Assembly: GCA_030609785.1 (NCBI GenBank)
Contig: JAUWTC010000073.1
Location: 1-8,781, forward strand
Length of the DNA stretch: 8,781 nucleotides
DNA from: Holophagae bacterium
GTDB taxonomy: Bacteria; Acidobacteriota; Thermoanaerobaculia; Thermoanaerobaculales; Sulfomarinibacteraceae
Direction: 5' to 3'
In this document: piece after piece, positions 1-6,866 of the stretch
How positions within the stretch are numbered: position 1 is the first letter of the stretch
How the letters are laid out: every line of letters starts with the position of its first letter
The notes under the pieces: generated by a model
Seen by the model: only the letters and a program-made list of their open reading frames with translations
Told to the model about the DNA's origin: nothing
Database searches by the model: none
Position numbers and translations under genes: made by a program

Positions 1-371
1 ACGAGGTCGTCGCCGACGGCGCCCTCGAACTCAAGGGACACGGGTGGGGAGAAAATGTCGGCGAAATCCGACTGATTGTCGCCAAGTCATTCCAGCGCCT
101 GGGCCTCGGGACGCTGCTGGCCAGAGAACTCTATTTTCTCGCTGCTGAGCATAAGGTCGAACGGATCGTGGCGCGTTTGATGAAACCGCAAGTCGGCGCC
201 CACCGCATCATGAACCGGCTGGGGTTCCAGGAAGAGTTCTGTATCCCGAACCAGATCAAGGATCAAGACGGCAACTGGCAGGATCTGATCATCATGCGGT
301 GCAATCTCGAGGATCTGTGGCGAGAAATGGAGGGTTTCTTCGACGATTCAGACTGGCAGCGGCATCGGTGA
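1..371 (+). CDS. GNAT-family N-acetyltransferase, 3' part (start outside window)
   Basis: The reading frame is open from base 3 to a TGA at 369-371 and gives 122 residues; the start lies upstream of the window. The fragment has the core of a GNAT fold: a beta strand at about residues 20-27 (GEIRLIVA), then the acetyl-CoA pyrophosphate-binding turn QRLGLGTLL (31-39, the Q/R-x-x-G-x-G signature), a helix, and the late RIMNRLGFQEEF segment (68-79) typical of GNAT C-termini. The last 40 residues form a tail rich in Asp, Glu and Trp that ends in QRHR. By family it should transfer an acetyl group from acetyl-CoA to an amine. The substrate (small molecule, protein or antibiotic) cannot be told. The gene converges on the DUF1254 operon across a 76-base gap. 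The last 131 bases of this gene recur at 3204-3334. The family call is firm; the function is open. Confidence 0.88.
   Translation, partial: EVVADGALELKGHGWGENVGEIRLIVAKSFQRLGLGTLLARELYFLAAEHKVERIVARLMKPQVGAHRIMNRLGFQEEFCIPNQIKDQDGNWQDLIIMRCNLEDLWREMEGFFDDSDWQRHR
241..371 (+). repeat. Direct repeat copy 1: 3' end of the GNAT gene
   Basis: This 131-base stretch matches 3204-3334 at an offset of 2963 bases in the same orientation. Bases 267-371 are identical to 3230-3334 (105 of 105). The 5' 26 bases carry all five mismatches, at 242, 250, 255, 263 and 266. The match ends exactly at the last base of the stop codon; the following sequence (372 onward versus 3335 onward) is unrelated. This copy is the intact, in-frame end of the gene. 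Confidence 0.97.
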
Positions 372-375
372 TGGA

Positions 376-403
376 AGCTGTCAGCTGTCGGCTCTCAGCT
401 GTC
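376..403 (+). repeat. AGCTGTC heptamer tract after the GNAT stop
   Basis: There are four 7-base units in a row: AGCTGTC (376-382), AGCTGTC (383-389), GGCTCTC (390-396) and AGCTGTC (397-403). The tract starts 4 bases after the GNAT stop codon. A closely related tract (AGCTATC read on the minus strand) lies 2 bases after the stop of the membrane fusion protein at 6840-6864. The CAGCTG at 382-387 and 396-401 could pair around an 8-base loop, with TCATTTGTT following, but this is too weak to call a terminator. Confidence 0.85.
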
Positions 404-447
404 ATTTGTTGGCGTGGGTCATTTTAGATTTCACCATCGAGTGCGAG

Positions 448-1911
448 CTATCTCACGAGTTCGATTATTGGGGGAACCCACGAGCCGTCGAGAATCGCCT
501 CTTTGGCCCAATAGCTGCGGATATAGAGTGAGAACGTGCCCTCGGGAGCCGAGAGCCAATTCGATTCTTTATCCTTGCCAGGTGATTTCGCGCCGGCATA
601 GAGGGTCAACGAACCGTCTGGATTGAATTTGAGCGTCGTATTCTTGGTGCCGAGAGAGTAACGGTTCAATTCGTTGACTTCGAAAAGATGGTACTTGTTA
701 TAAATGGTCAGAGACCAGAACCCATTGACCGGTGGGAGTTCGCCTTTTGGGAACGTGATGGTGTAGAGATTCTTGCCCTCGAGCTGACTTCCTTCCGAAT
801 CACCGTCCGTGAAGAAATATTGTGTCTCGTTGGGCCGGTTTTCGAACATATTCGATCGTGCCGTGGCGGTGCGCATCATGTAGTCAAATCCCCACTGAGC
901 ATTATTCTCAGAACGATTCCAGCCGTTGCCGGCAGGAATACCGTTGTGCTTCCAGAGGAAGAGCGGCGCAATGACTTCTTTCTCGGTTTTCACGGCGATG
1001 TCAAACAGGGCCTTCTTGACGGAGGGATCTGCCTGGGCGGCGTCGAGAACCTGCCGAATGGAGGCATAGAGCGCCTCCTCACCGGGCAATGGCGCCACCG
1101 CATCCATGACCGCGCCCAGTTGATCGAAAAAGACCTCGGGAACGACCCACTTGTTTTCGCCTTCGACCTCGGGCGCCGGGAACGAAGGAACTGCGCTCCA
1201 ATCCTTGATCTTCATCGTCCCGTCGAACTCCGACAAAGGATAGGCATCGATTTGGTTGACCAGCAGTTGCATGGCCGCCCTGTCTTCATCGGTGTCGTTC
1301 AAGAAAATACGAGGTCCGGCGAAGCAAAACTCTGTGCCCGACCGGAAAACCGCCGTGATGCCTGCTGGAACCTCACCGTCCCAGTTGGGCCCAACCAGTA
1401 GATAGAATCCCGGCGCCGTACCATAGGCCTTTCCCATTTCGCCGAATTGGTCGGTGCGGGCGTCGTAGAGAGCATAAATCCAGAACCGTTCACCAAAATC
1501 AGGCACCTGAATGACGACCGGCTCTTCATCGAGAGTGAAAAAGCCGGTGCCGTAGACCACGTCCTGATTCGGGCAGGCCACGAAACTCTGATTCGGCTCG
1601 ACATAGTCGTTGAGCATGGACAGATATCCGCGAGGCGCTACCGGAACCACCCCTCCCAATCGTCCCGGTACAGGAGCCTGGGTGATGCCGGCGCGGCGGT
1701 TGAAACTGTTGACCATCGGCCAACCCCAGACATAGGCCATCCGCCCGATCGTCTTGACGTAGTCTTCCTGCATGATCGCGCCTTTGACGGGCGTCGTTAC
1801 TTCCGAAGACGGTGTTGGCGAAGGCGCCTGCCCTGCAAGGCTCTGAAAAGAAATGGTCGCCGTCAGGGCTGCTGTCAAACCAAAGAGGAAGGTTCTCGGT
1901 CGTATTTTCAT
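448..1911 (-). CDS. Sec-secreted DUF1254/DUF1214 domain protein
   Basis: This is a 487-residue protein of unknown biochemical function. Residues 1-26 are a Sec signal peptide: basic MKIRPR, a hydrophobic core, and a likely SPase I site after SLA (24-26), so it should act in the periplasm or outside the cell. The DUF1254 part spans roughly residues 50-180 and contains the YVWGWPMV segment (60-67), the PNQDVVY motif (114-120), the [18 protein letters not shown] strand pair and the GYLSML segment. A helical linker (about 255-350) leads to DUF1214 at about 375-470, with GFWSLTIYN (397-405), [10 protein letters not shown] (429-438), NWLSAP (451-456) and YIRSYW (463-468). Only two cysteines remain, C113 and C196, a possible disulfide. 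The ATG at 1911-1909 has GGAG five bases upstream. It is the second gene of an operon, 26 bases after the lipoprotein paralogue. Length and domain order are normal for the family. The family call is firm; the role is not known. Confidence 0.92.
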   Translation of the reverse strand: MKIRPRTFLFGLTAALTATISFQSLAGQAPSPTPSSEVTTPVKGAIMQEDYVKTIGRMAYVWGWPMVNSFNRRAGITQAPVPGRLGGVVPVAPRGYLSMLNDYVEPNQSFVACPNQDVVYGTGFFTLDEEPVVIQVPDFGERFWIYALYDARTDQFGEMGKAYGTAPGFYLLVGPNWDGEVPAGITAVFRSGTEFCFAGPRIFLNDTDEDRAAMQLLVNQIDAYPLSEFDGTMKIKDWSAVPSFPAPEVEGENKWVVPEVFFDQLGAVMDAVAPLPGEEALYASIRQVLDAAQADPSVKKALFDIAVKTEKEVIAPLFLWKHNGIPAGNGWNRSENNAQWGFDYMMRTATARSNMFENRPNETQYFFTDGDSEGSQLEGKNLYTITFPKGELPPVNGFWSLTIYNKYHLFEVNELNRYSLGTKNTTLKFNPDGSLTLYAGAKSPGKDKESNWLSAPEGTFSLYIRSYWAKEAILDGSWVPPIIELVR

Positions 1912-1915
1912 TCTA

Positions 1916-1921
1916 TCTCCC
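1916..1921 (-). promoter_or_regulatory. Ribosome binding site of the secreted DUF1254 gene
   Basis: Read on the minus strand, GGGAGA precedes the ATG at 1911-1909, with 5 bases between the GGAG core and the start. It lies in the 26-base spacer between the two DUF1254 genes, which is otherwise A/T-rich and has no terminator, so the two genes are probably co-transcribed. Confidence 0.7.
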
Positions 1922-1937
1922 GATTCAATAAATATAT

Positions 1938-3158
1938 TTAGGAACAGGGTTTTTGGGGCAGATTCTCCACGTCAGGCTTGTAGTAACGAACGACAAAGTA
2001 GTAGGGCTCACCCTCATTCACCGGCATCCAATAGGTACCGTCCATCGGGTCCTCAACGCTGAAGGTGACGGTGATGTTTCCGTCTTCATCAGGCTCGGTG
2101 TTGTAGGCATTAAAGAGATCATTCTTGTCGGGAATCGTATTCCGCGTCAGTGCACTGTATCGGGTCAACGACCAGAAGAGCTCGACACCTTCAGGCTCAT
2201 AAGGAAAGGTAAAGACCTCGGTCGTGTCGCCATTCAATACCTCGTCGTTGCAATTCGTGAAGTAGGGCGCATAGAAGGCATGATGCACAGGAAAGCCAAG
2301 ATGGCCGACGATGGCCGCTGCCCGATATTCGGGGTCGTCGCTGTTCGGCTCTTGACTGTCAATTGGACCGAACATTCCGATGTTGCCGGTTGGGCCGAAT
2401 TTTGGAGCGATTGCACCGATATATTCACTGACCCTTTGATAGTCTTCCTCGTCAAAACCAATGGCTGAGGCCAGAAACTCTTGATTCTGCGGATAGACAT
2501 CATGCGTATCAATCGTGAACTGGATCGGATTTTCGATGATCAGCTCATTCGAAGTACCTTCGAGATTGATTTTCTGCTGGACGGCAATTGAATTCGGTTT
2601 GTCTTCAGGAGTCTTGATCTGCACCCGAATGAAGAGGTGTGGATAGTCCCCGGGACTTTCGATGAGATGAGTCCCGTCGGGCACTTCCATGTCTTTCCCT
2701 TTTCGTACGAAAGCATAGAGTCCAACTGGATGAATCTCATCGTAAATCGTGTAGTGCTCCTGGTCGGTGACATGGATCGAAAAGTAACGATCCTCTTCAA
2801 CCTCAGGGACTTCCACAATAACGGGACCGCTGGTGAGGTCGATGACCGCCTTGGTGTAGAGATGATCCAAAGCAGGCGTCACCACAGGATCAGTGCCTTC
2901 AGTCGGCAACTCTGTGGTATGGAACAGGATGTTCGTGCCACCGGCCTGTTGCGCCGTTGTCTGCATGTAGACGGCATGGTGATAGGCCTTGAAGGCGTGC
3001 AGGTCGACAGCCGAGGGTTTCTCGAGATGCTCGGTCACTGCTGTTTGTGCCTCTTGCTCCGGTGGAGTACACGCCATGATGCCGAAAGCAACTATCGGCA
3101 CGATCGTCAAAAAAGTCAGTCTTTTCATCGAAAAACGCCCCCGTTCTTTGTATTTCAA
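1938..3158 (-). CDS. DUF1254/DUF1214 domain lipoprotein (divergent paralogue)
   Basis: From the TTG at 3158 this gives 406 residues. The N-terminus is a lipoprotein leader: MKRLTFL, a hydrophobic run, then the lipobox IMAC with the lipidated cysteine at residue 30, so the protein should be anchored to a membrane facing the periplasm. Residues about 50-185 resemble a shortened DUF1254 region (TPALDHLY at 94-101, [20 protein letters not shown] at 113-132). Residues about 315-395 are DUF1214 ([10 protein letters not shown] at 326-335, YWMPV at 376-380, [10 protein letters not shown] at 386-395). The family PN-x-D motif is reduced to PALD and the usual NW to YW. Besides C30 there are only C303 and C405, a possible disulfide tying down the C-terminus. 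TTG is favoured by GGAGGAGG just upstream. The ATG at 3128 (396 residues, 19-residue leader) is a serious alternative, favoured by leader length. It is the first gene of the operon. The function is unknown. Confidence 0.88.
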   Translation of the reverse strand: MKYKERGRFSMKRLTFLTIVPIVAFGIMACTPPEQEAQTAVTEHLEKPSAVDLHAFKAYHHAVYMQTTAQQAGGTNILFHTTELPTEGTDPVVTPALDHLYTKAVIDLTSGPVIVEVPEVEEDRYFSIHVTDQEHYTIYDEIHPVGLYAFVRKGKDMEVPDGTHLIESPGDYPHLFIRVQIKTPEDKPNSIAVQQKINLEGTSNELIIENPIQFTIDTHDVYPQNQEFLASAIGFDEEDYQRVSEYIGAIAPKFGPTGNIGMFGPIDSQEPNSDDPEYRAAAIVGHLGFPVHHAFYAPYFTNCNDEVLNGDTTEVFTFPYEPEGVELFWSLTRYSALTRNTIPDKNDLFNAYNTEPDEDGNITVTFSVEDPMDGTYWMPVNEGEPYYFVVRYYKPDVENLPQKPCS

Positions 3159-3186
3159 TATCCTCCTCCGTATCGCTTCCTGTCAA
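3157..3186 (-). promoter_or_regulatory. Possible sigma-70-type promoter of the DUF1254 operon
   Basis: On the minus strand a perfect TTGACA (3186-3181) is followed after 18 bases by GATATT (3162-3157, four of six matches to TATAAT). If real, transcription would begin near 3150, downstream of the TTG codon, and the lipoprotein would have to start at the ATG at 3128. This conflicts with the Shine-Dalgarno reading of the same bases, so at most one of the two is likely to be right. The TTGACA lies just outside the GNAT repeat, on the cassette side. Confidence 0.35.
3161..3169 (-). promoter_or_regulatory. Strong Shine-Dalgarno GGAGGAGGA before the TTG start
   Basis: On the minus strand GGAGGAGGA ends two bases before the TTG at 3158-3156; its first GGAGG is 6 bases from that codon, an ideal spacing. 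It is 36 bases from the alternative ATG at 3128, too far to serve it. That ATG has only a GGGGG run (3142-3138), 9 bases upstream. This purine tract is why the TTG start was chosen for the lipoprotein gene. Confidence 0.6.
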
Positions 3187-3203
3187 GCGCGAGGGAGACC
3201 TCT

Positions 3204-3334
3204 GAATCCCGAGCCAGGTCAAGGACCAGGACGGCAACTGGCAGGATCTGATCATCATGCGGTGCAATCTCGAGGATCTGTGGCGAGAAATGGAGGGTTT
3301 CTTCGACGATTCAGACTGGCAGCGGCATCGGTGA
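3204..3334 (+). pseudogene. GNAT 3'-end remnant (direct repeat copy 2)
   Basis: This is a second copy of the last 131 bases of the GNAT gene (241-371), with five mismatches confined to its first 26 bases and 105 identical bases after them. In the frame of the intact gene it would encode the same tail from IPSQVKDQDGNWQ to QRHR and stop at 3332-3334. It has no head: the codon matching TGT (240-242) is TGA (3203-3205), an in-frame stop, and there is no start or GNAT core upstream. It is therefore a non-coding fragment. Three of the five substitutions give synonymous or conservative changes (N to S, I to V, synonymous D and Q codons), so the 5' part looks like a diverged but once-selected version of the gene. 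Confidence 0.9.
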
Positions 3335-3469
3335 GGTCTGCCTGGTGAAGAATGCCTGACCCGGCACGCGCCGTTGGGGAGGGGCGCTCTTGGAATTGTG
3401 GTGGTCGGAGGCTTCAGGGACAGCGTCGGCGGCCGGGGCAGATGGCAGCGTCGGCAAACAGGTTCGGCG
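3335..3469. other. Gap between GNAT remnant and RND stop; no gene seen
   Basis: This G+C-rich spacer lies downstream of the RND gene (minus strand) and downstream of the GNAT remnant (plus strand). I see no convincing coding sequence or intrinsic terminator. A GCGCC/GGCGC stem (3368-3372 with 3383-3387) lacks a T tract in either direction. The 10-mer CAGCGTCGGC occurs twice (3421-3430 and 3446-3455), which may be chance. Together with 3159-3334 it completes a 311-base gene-free interval. Confidence 0.6.
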
Positions 3470-6400
3470 TCAGGTGGCCTCATCCTCCCGCCTCCTCCCG
3501 GTCCGCCTCTCCATGCGTGACGCCTTAACACGCCCTTTCCTCATCCACGAGGTAGCCTGGTCCATGTAGGCATAGACACAGGGCACGACAAACAGGGTCA
3601 GGAGTGTCGAAGTCGTCATGCCGCCGGCTGTGGCGATCGCCATCGGCGCGCGGGCCTCGCCTCCCTCTCCCAGGGCCAGGGCGACGGGCAGCACACCGAA
3701 GACCATCGATACAGCAGTCATCAGGATGGGCCGCAAACGGATGGGGCAGGCCTCCATCAAAGCCGCCTCCCGGTCGAGCCCCGTCTCTTGTTTCTGGATC
3801 GTCAGGTCGACCAGCAAGATGGAGTTCTTGGTCACCAAACCGAAGAGCAAGATGATGCCGATGACCGACATGATGTTCAACGTATCACCGGTGATCCACA
3901 GAGCCAGCAGGGCGCCTACCATCGCCGGCGGCAGGGCGAACATGATGGTGAAGGGATGGAGCATCGAGTCGAACTGGCTGGCCAGGAGCATGTAGACGAT
4001 CAGCAAGGCCAGTCCCAGGGCGAAGATCAGGGCTTGTCCGGTTTGTGCAAACTCCTCCGCCTGACCGGAGGTCTTGGCTCGATAGCCTTCCGGCAGTTCT
4101 TCTTCCAGGATGGCGTCGGTGATCTCCAGTGCCCTGTCGAGGGCAATGCCCTCGAGGTTGGCCGTCAAGAGCAGGGAGCGCTGGCGGTCGGTCCGGGTGA
4201 TGGCGATAGGCCCGGCTCCGTTGGAGATCGAGACCACGCTGTCCAATCGGACCATAGAACCCGAAGGTGTTCGAACCATCAATGCGCCGATATCTTCGGG
4301 CCTTTGGGCCTGAGACGGCAGCACCTTGATGCGCACGTCGTGCCTCTTGCCTTCGGTGGTGAAGGAGCCGACTTCCCGCCCCGCGATCAGGGCATAAACC
4401 GTTTCGAAGATTGTTGCAGCATCCAGGCCGAGGTCGTGGGCCCTTTCGCGGTCAACGCGGACAAAGAGCTGAGGTTGTTCCAGGTCGAGATTGGTGTCGA
4501 TGTCGACGAAGCCTTCGGTTGCCTGAAGCCGCTCGACCACCCTTCGGCCGATACGGTCCAATTCGTCCAGTTCCGGCCCCCGGATCGAGTAGGACAGGGC
4601 CCACTCGGCGCCCTCGGAGCTGACGTTGTAGAAGCTGAACTCGACGACCCGAGCCGTGACCTCGGTGACCACCGTCAAATCCTGACGCAGACGGGAAACG
4701 ATCTCGGCCTGTGAGAGTTCGCGCTGGTCGGGTTTAAGCATCCGGCAGAACATGATCCCGGAGTTGACCTGGCCGCGTTCTTCCAGATCGACGGCCGAGA
4801 AGCCCGACCGCACCTCCGGCTGGGCCAGCACGATGCGTTCGACTGCCTGCATGGCCCGGTCCATCGCCGGCAGGGAGATGCCCACGGGGCCCTCGACGAC
4901 GATCATGAACATCGACATGTCCTCGGGAGGGGCAAACTCTCCTCCGATCAGTGGAACCAGGATGAAGAGGGCGATGAGGAGCACAACACTGGTACCAACC
5001 AAGGTCAGCATCTTGTGGCGGAGGACCAACCCCAGCGATTTGGTGTAGAGGCGCTCCAGCCACTGGAAGGCATCTTCCAGCACCTCGTACAACAGGCCGT
5101 GCTTCCGCCGCACCGTCAGCATCCGTGAACACAGCATCGGTGTCAGGGTCAGAGCGACGAAGAGGGAGACCAGGATCGCAACCGAGACCGATACGCCGAA
5201 TTCGAAGAGGAACTGTCCGATCATGCCCTTCATGTAGGCGACCGGGAGAAAGACCGCGGCAATGGAGAAGGTCGCGGCCATCGCAGCCAGGGCGATTTCC
5301 TTGGTACCTTTGCGGGCGGCCTCGTAGGGCTCTTCGCCCTCTTCCTGATGGCGGAAGATGTTTTCCAACACGACGATGGCGTCGTCGATGACGACGCCGA
5401 CCGAGAGTGCCAGGGCCAGGGTCGTCATGTTGTTGAGGGAGAACCCGAAGGCGCGCATGAAACCAAAAGTCGCGATCAACGAGGTCGGAATGGCCAGTGA
5501 GACGATGAAGGTCGAGCGCCATGACCTCAGGAAGACGAAGACGACCAGGATGGCCAGGATGGCTCCGTAGGCGATGTCGAACTGCACGTTGGAGATGGAG
5601 TTTTCGACGTATTCGGCGCCGTCGAAAGCGACGTCCCAGGACAGGCCTTCGGGGAACTCGGCTTCCAGTTCACGCATTCGTTCGATGGCGCCCCGGTTGA
5701 CGTCGACCAGATTGGCGCCGGAGCGAGGGGCGACGCCCAGGCCCAACGTCGGCTCCATGTTGTAGCGTCCCAGACCGCGTTCATCGGCGACGCCATCGGT
5801 GGCGAAGCCGACATCGGAAAGCCGGATCGGGCGACCGTCGACTGTCGCGACAATCATCCGATCGAAATCCTCAACCGTGTCGAAGAGCCCGAGATTTCGA
5901 ACGGCCAACTCGGTGTTCTCGCCCTCGATAATGCCGCCGGGCAATTCCAGATTCTCCCGGCCGATCGCCGCAATGACGTCATTGACGCTCAGCCTATGTG
6001 CGGCCAGCCGGTCGCGGTCGATCCAGATGCGCACCATGCGCTCCCGGAAACCGCCCATGAAAATATTGCCGACCCCGGCAACCGACTGCAGCTTCGGCTT
6101 GATCACCTGGTCGGCGTAGTCCGAAAGACTCCTGTTGTCCAGACCCGATACCGCAAACCACAACATCGGCTGCGAGTTGATATCCAATTTTTGTACGATC
6201 GGCTGTTCCGCGTCCAGGGGCAGCTGTCCTACGGCGCCGGAGACCTTGTCGCGGACGTCCTGGGCGGCGATGTTGATCTCTCGATCCAGAGTGAATGTGA
6301 CGGTGATCTGGGAAATGCCCTGGCCCGAAAACGAGGTAATGTTCTTGATGCCCTCGATCGTATTGACAGCGCTTTCCAAGACGTCGGTGACGTCTGATTC

Positions 6401-6577
6401 CATCACCTCGGGGGAGGCGCCCGGCAGGATCGTGATGACGGTGACGATGGGAACGTCCAGGGACGGCAGGAGATTGACCGGAAGGGTCTGGTAGCCGAGC
6501 ACGCCGAAGACGACCAACGCCAGCATCAGCATCAGTGTGAAAACCGGACGGCGGATTGCGATTTCCGAAAGATTCAT
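3470..6577 (-). CDS. RND efflux pump, HAE1 (AcrB-like) family
   Basis: This 1035-residue inner-membrane pump should exchange protons for export of hydrophobic or amphiphilic compounds, working as a trimer with the fusion protein and TolC-like channel encoded upstream. The N-terminus MNLSEIAIRRPVFTLM and the first membrane helix (about 11-30) are family-typical. Two large periplasmic regions (about 31-330 and 545-845) follow helices 1 and 7, with helices 2-6 at about 333-485 and 8-12 at about 845-1005. The proton relay is present: D398-D399 in VGVVIDDAIVV (helix 4) and K917 in GLVTKNSILLVD (helix 10), matching AcrB D407, D408 and K940. The Asp pair argues for HAE1 rather than the metal-exporting CusA type. 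The start is the ATG at 6577, with GAGAGAG 6 bases upstream; the frame stays open upstream without similarity to the family. The cytoplasmic tail is very basic. It lies 289 bases after the fusion-protein gene. Substrate unknown. Confidence 0.96.
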   Translation of the reverse strand: MNLSEIAIRRPVFTLMLMLALVVFGVLGYQTLPVNLLPSLDVPIVTVITILPGASPEVMESDVTDVLESAVNTIEGIKNITSFSGQGISQITVTFTLDREINIAAQDVRDKVSGAVGQLPLDAEQPIVQKLDINSQPMLWFAVSGLDNRSLSDYADQVIKPKLQSVAGVGNIFMGGFRERMVRIWIDRDRLAAHRLSVNDVIAAIGRENLELPGGIIEGENTELAVRNLGLFDTVEDFDRMIVATVDGRPIRLSDVGFATDGVADERGLGRYNMEPTLGLGVAPRSGANLVDVNRGAIERMRELEAEFPEGLSWDVAFDGAEYVENSISNVQFDIAYGAILAILVVFVFLRSWRSTFIVSLAIPTSLIATFGFMRAFGFSLNNMTTLALALSVGVVIDDAIVVLENIFRHQEEGEEPYEAARKGTKEIALAAMAATFSIAAVFLPVAYMKGMIGQFLFEFGVSVSVAILVSLFVALTLTPMLCSRMLTVRRKHGLLYEVLEDAFQWLERLYTKSLGLVLRHKMLTLVGTSVVLLIALFILVPLIGGEFAPPEDMSMFMIVVEGPVGISLPAMDRAMQAVERIVLAQPEVRSGFSAVDLEERGQVNSGIMFCRMLKPDQRELSQAEIVSRLRQDLTVVTEVTARVVEFSFYNVSSEGAEWALSYSIRGPELDELDRIGRRVVERLQATEGFVDIDTNLDLEQPQLFVRVDRERAHDLGLDAATIFETVYALIAGREVGSFTTEGKRHDVRIKVLPSQAQRPEDIGALMVRTPSGSMVRLDSVVSISNGAGPIAITRTDRQRSLLLTANLEGIALDRALEITDAILEEELPEGYRAKTSGQAEEFAQTGQALIFALGLALLIVYMLLASQFDSMLHPFTIMFALPPAMVGALLALWITGDTLNIMSVIGIILLFGLVTKNSILLVDLTIQKQETGLDREAALMEACPIRLRPILMTAVSMVFGVLPVALALGEGGEARAPMAIATAGGMTTSTLLTLFVVPCVYAYMDQATSWMRKGRVKASRMERRTGRRREDEAT

Positions 6578-6583
6578 GCGGCG

Positions 6584-6590
6584 CTCTCTC
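6584..6590 (-). promoter_or_regulatory. Ribosome binding site of the RND pump gene
   Basis: On the minus strand GAGAGAG precedes the ATG at 6577-6575 with a 6-base spacer. It supports this ATG over upstream in-frame codons and shows that the pump has its own initiation site instead of depending on coupling to the distant fusion-protein gene. Confidence 0.55.
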
Positions 6591-6644
6591 TCATGGTTCC
6601 GGATGGGAGCTGATCGCACAGCTGTTGGCTGGACCTGAAAAATA

Positions 6645-6717
6645 GCCACAAAAAGGCACAAAAAGGCACAAAAAATGGTGTCAAAGAGTCAAAGGGTCGA
6701 AGGGTCAAAGAAGTCGA
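6645..6717. repeat. Short tandem repeats: GGCACAAAAA decamers and GTCAAAGG octamers
   Basis: There are three 10-base units (GCCACAAAAA at 6645-6654, GGCACAAAAA at 6655-6664 and 6665-6674), followed after five bases by four 8-base-spaced units of the GTCAAAG/GTCGAAG type at 6680, 6688, 6696 and 6704, with a partial GTCGA at 6713. They lie between the fusion-protein and RND genes. No reading frame or structural RNA is apparent here. Confidence 0.85.
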
Positions 6718-6735
6718 ATGGCTTGAAAGGATCTC

Positions 6736-6834
6736 CGTGTCCAGATGTCCACTCACCAATTCGTCCGGTTGACCCATGAGACCTGAAACCTGAGACCTGC
6801 GTCCCAGCCTCCTAGCTTCCCAGCCTCCCAGCAG
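6736..6834. repeat. Further short tandem repeats: TGTCCA, ACCTGAR and CCCAGCCT units
   Basis: Three more repeat types follow. There are two octamers, CGTGTCCA and GATGTCCA (6736-6751). ACCTGAA, ACCTGAG and a partial ACCTG (6781-6799) have a 7-base period. Four octamers, CCCAGCCT, CCTAGCTT, CCCAGCCT and CCCAGCAG, run from 6803 to 6834. Each type has its own sequence and a period of 7 or 8 bases. With the neighbouring tracts they fill most of the gap between the fusion-protein and pump genes. Confidence 0.8.
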
Positions 6835-6839
6835 TCGAG

Positions 6840-6864
6840 AGCTGATAGCTGATAGCTGATAGCT
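6840..6864. repeat. AGCTGAT heptamer tract next to the fusion-protein stop
   Basis: There are three exact AGCTGAT units (6840-6846, 6847-6853, 6854-6860) plus AGCT (6861-6864). Read on the minus strand, which is the direction of the neighbouring gene, this is AGCTATC repeated three times and then AGCTCTC, beginning 2 bases after the stop codon at 6869-6867. It is the same family, in the same sense orientation, as the tract that follows the GNAT stop at 376-403. Confidence 0.88.
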
Positions 6865-6866
6865 TC

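Noticed and set aside
382..411. Intrinsic terminator after the GNAT gene
   Set aside because: The CAGCTG/CAGCTG pairing is only 6 bases and arises from the heptamer repeat; the following TCATTTGTT is not a proper T tract.
688..1401. Plus-strand open frame of 237 codons opposite the secreted DUF1254 gene
   Set aside because: It is antisense to a full-length family protein and has no recognisable motif or convincing ribosome site.
372..3203. Insertion sequence or transposon with terminal inverted repeats
   Set aside because: I found no transposase and no inverted repeats at the cassette edges; the flanking repeat is 131 bases and part of a gene, far too long for a target-site duplication.
3368..3387. 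Terminator hairpin after the RND gene
   Set aside because: The GCGCC/GGCGC stem is 5 base pairs with a 10-base loop, about 80 bases past the stop, and no T run follows on the minus strand.
3788..4714. Long plus-strand open frame of 308 codons opposite the RND gene
   Set aside because: It lies wholly inside the pump gene on the other strand, its translation shows no domain and is biased like an antisense reading of G+C-rich code, and the minus-strand protein matches a known family throughout.
6578..6661. 28-codon N-terminal extension of the RND pump
   Set aside because: The frame is open but begins at a TTG within the repeat tract, shows no family similarity, and the ATG at 6577 has its own ribosome site and the family-typical N-terminus.
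6645..6864. CRISPR array
   Set aside because: The units are only 7-10 bases, contiguous without spacers, and of several unrelated sequences; no cas gene is near.
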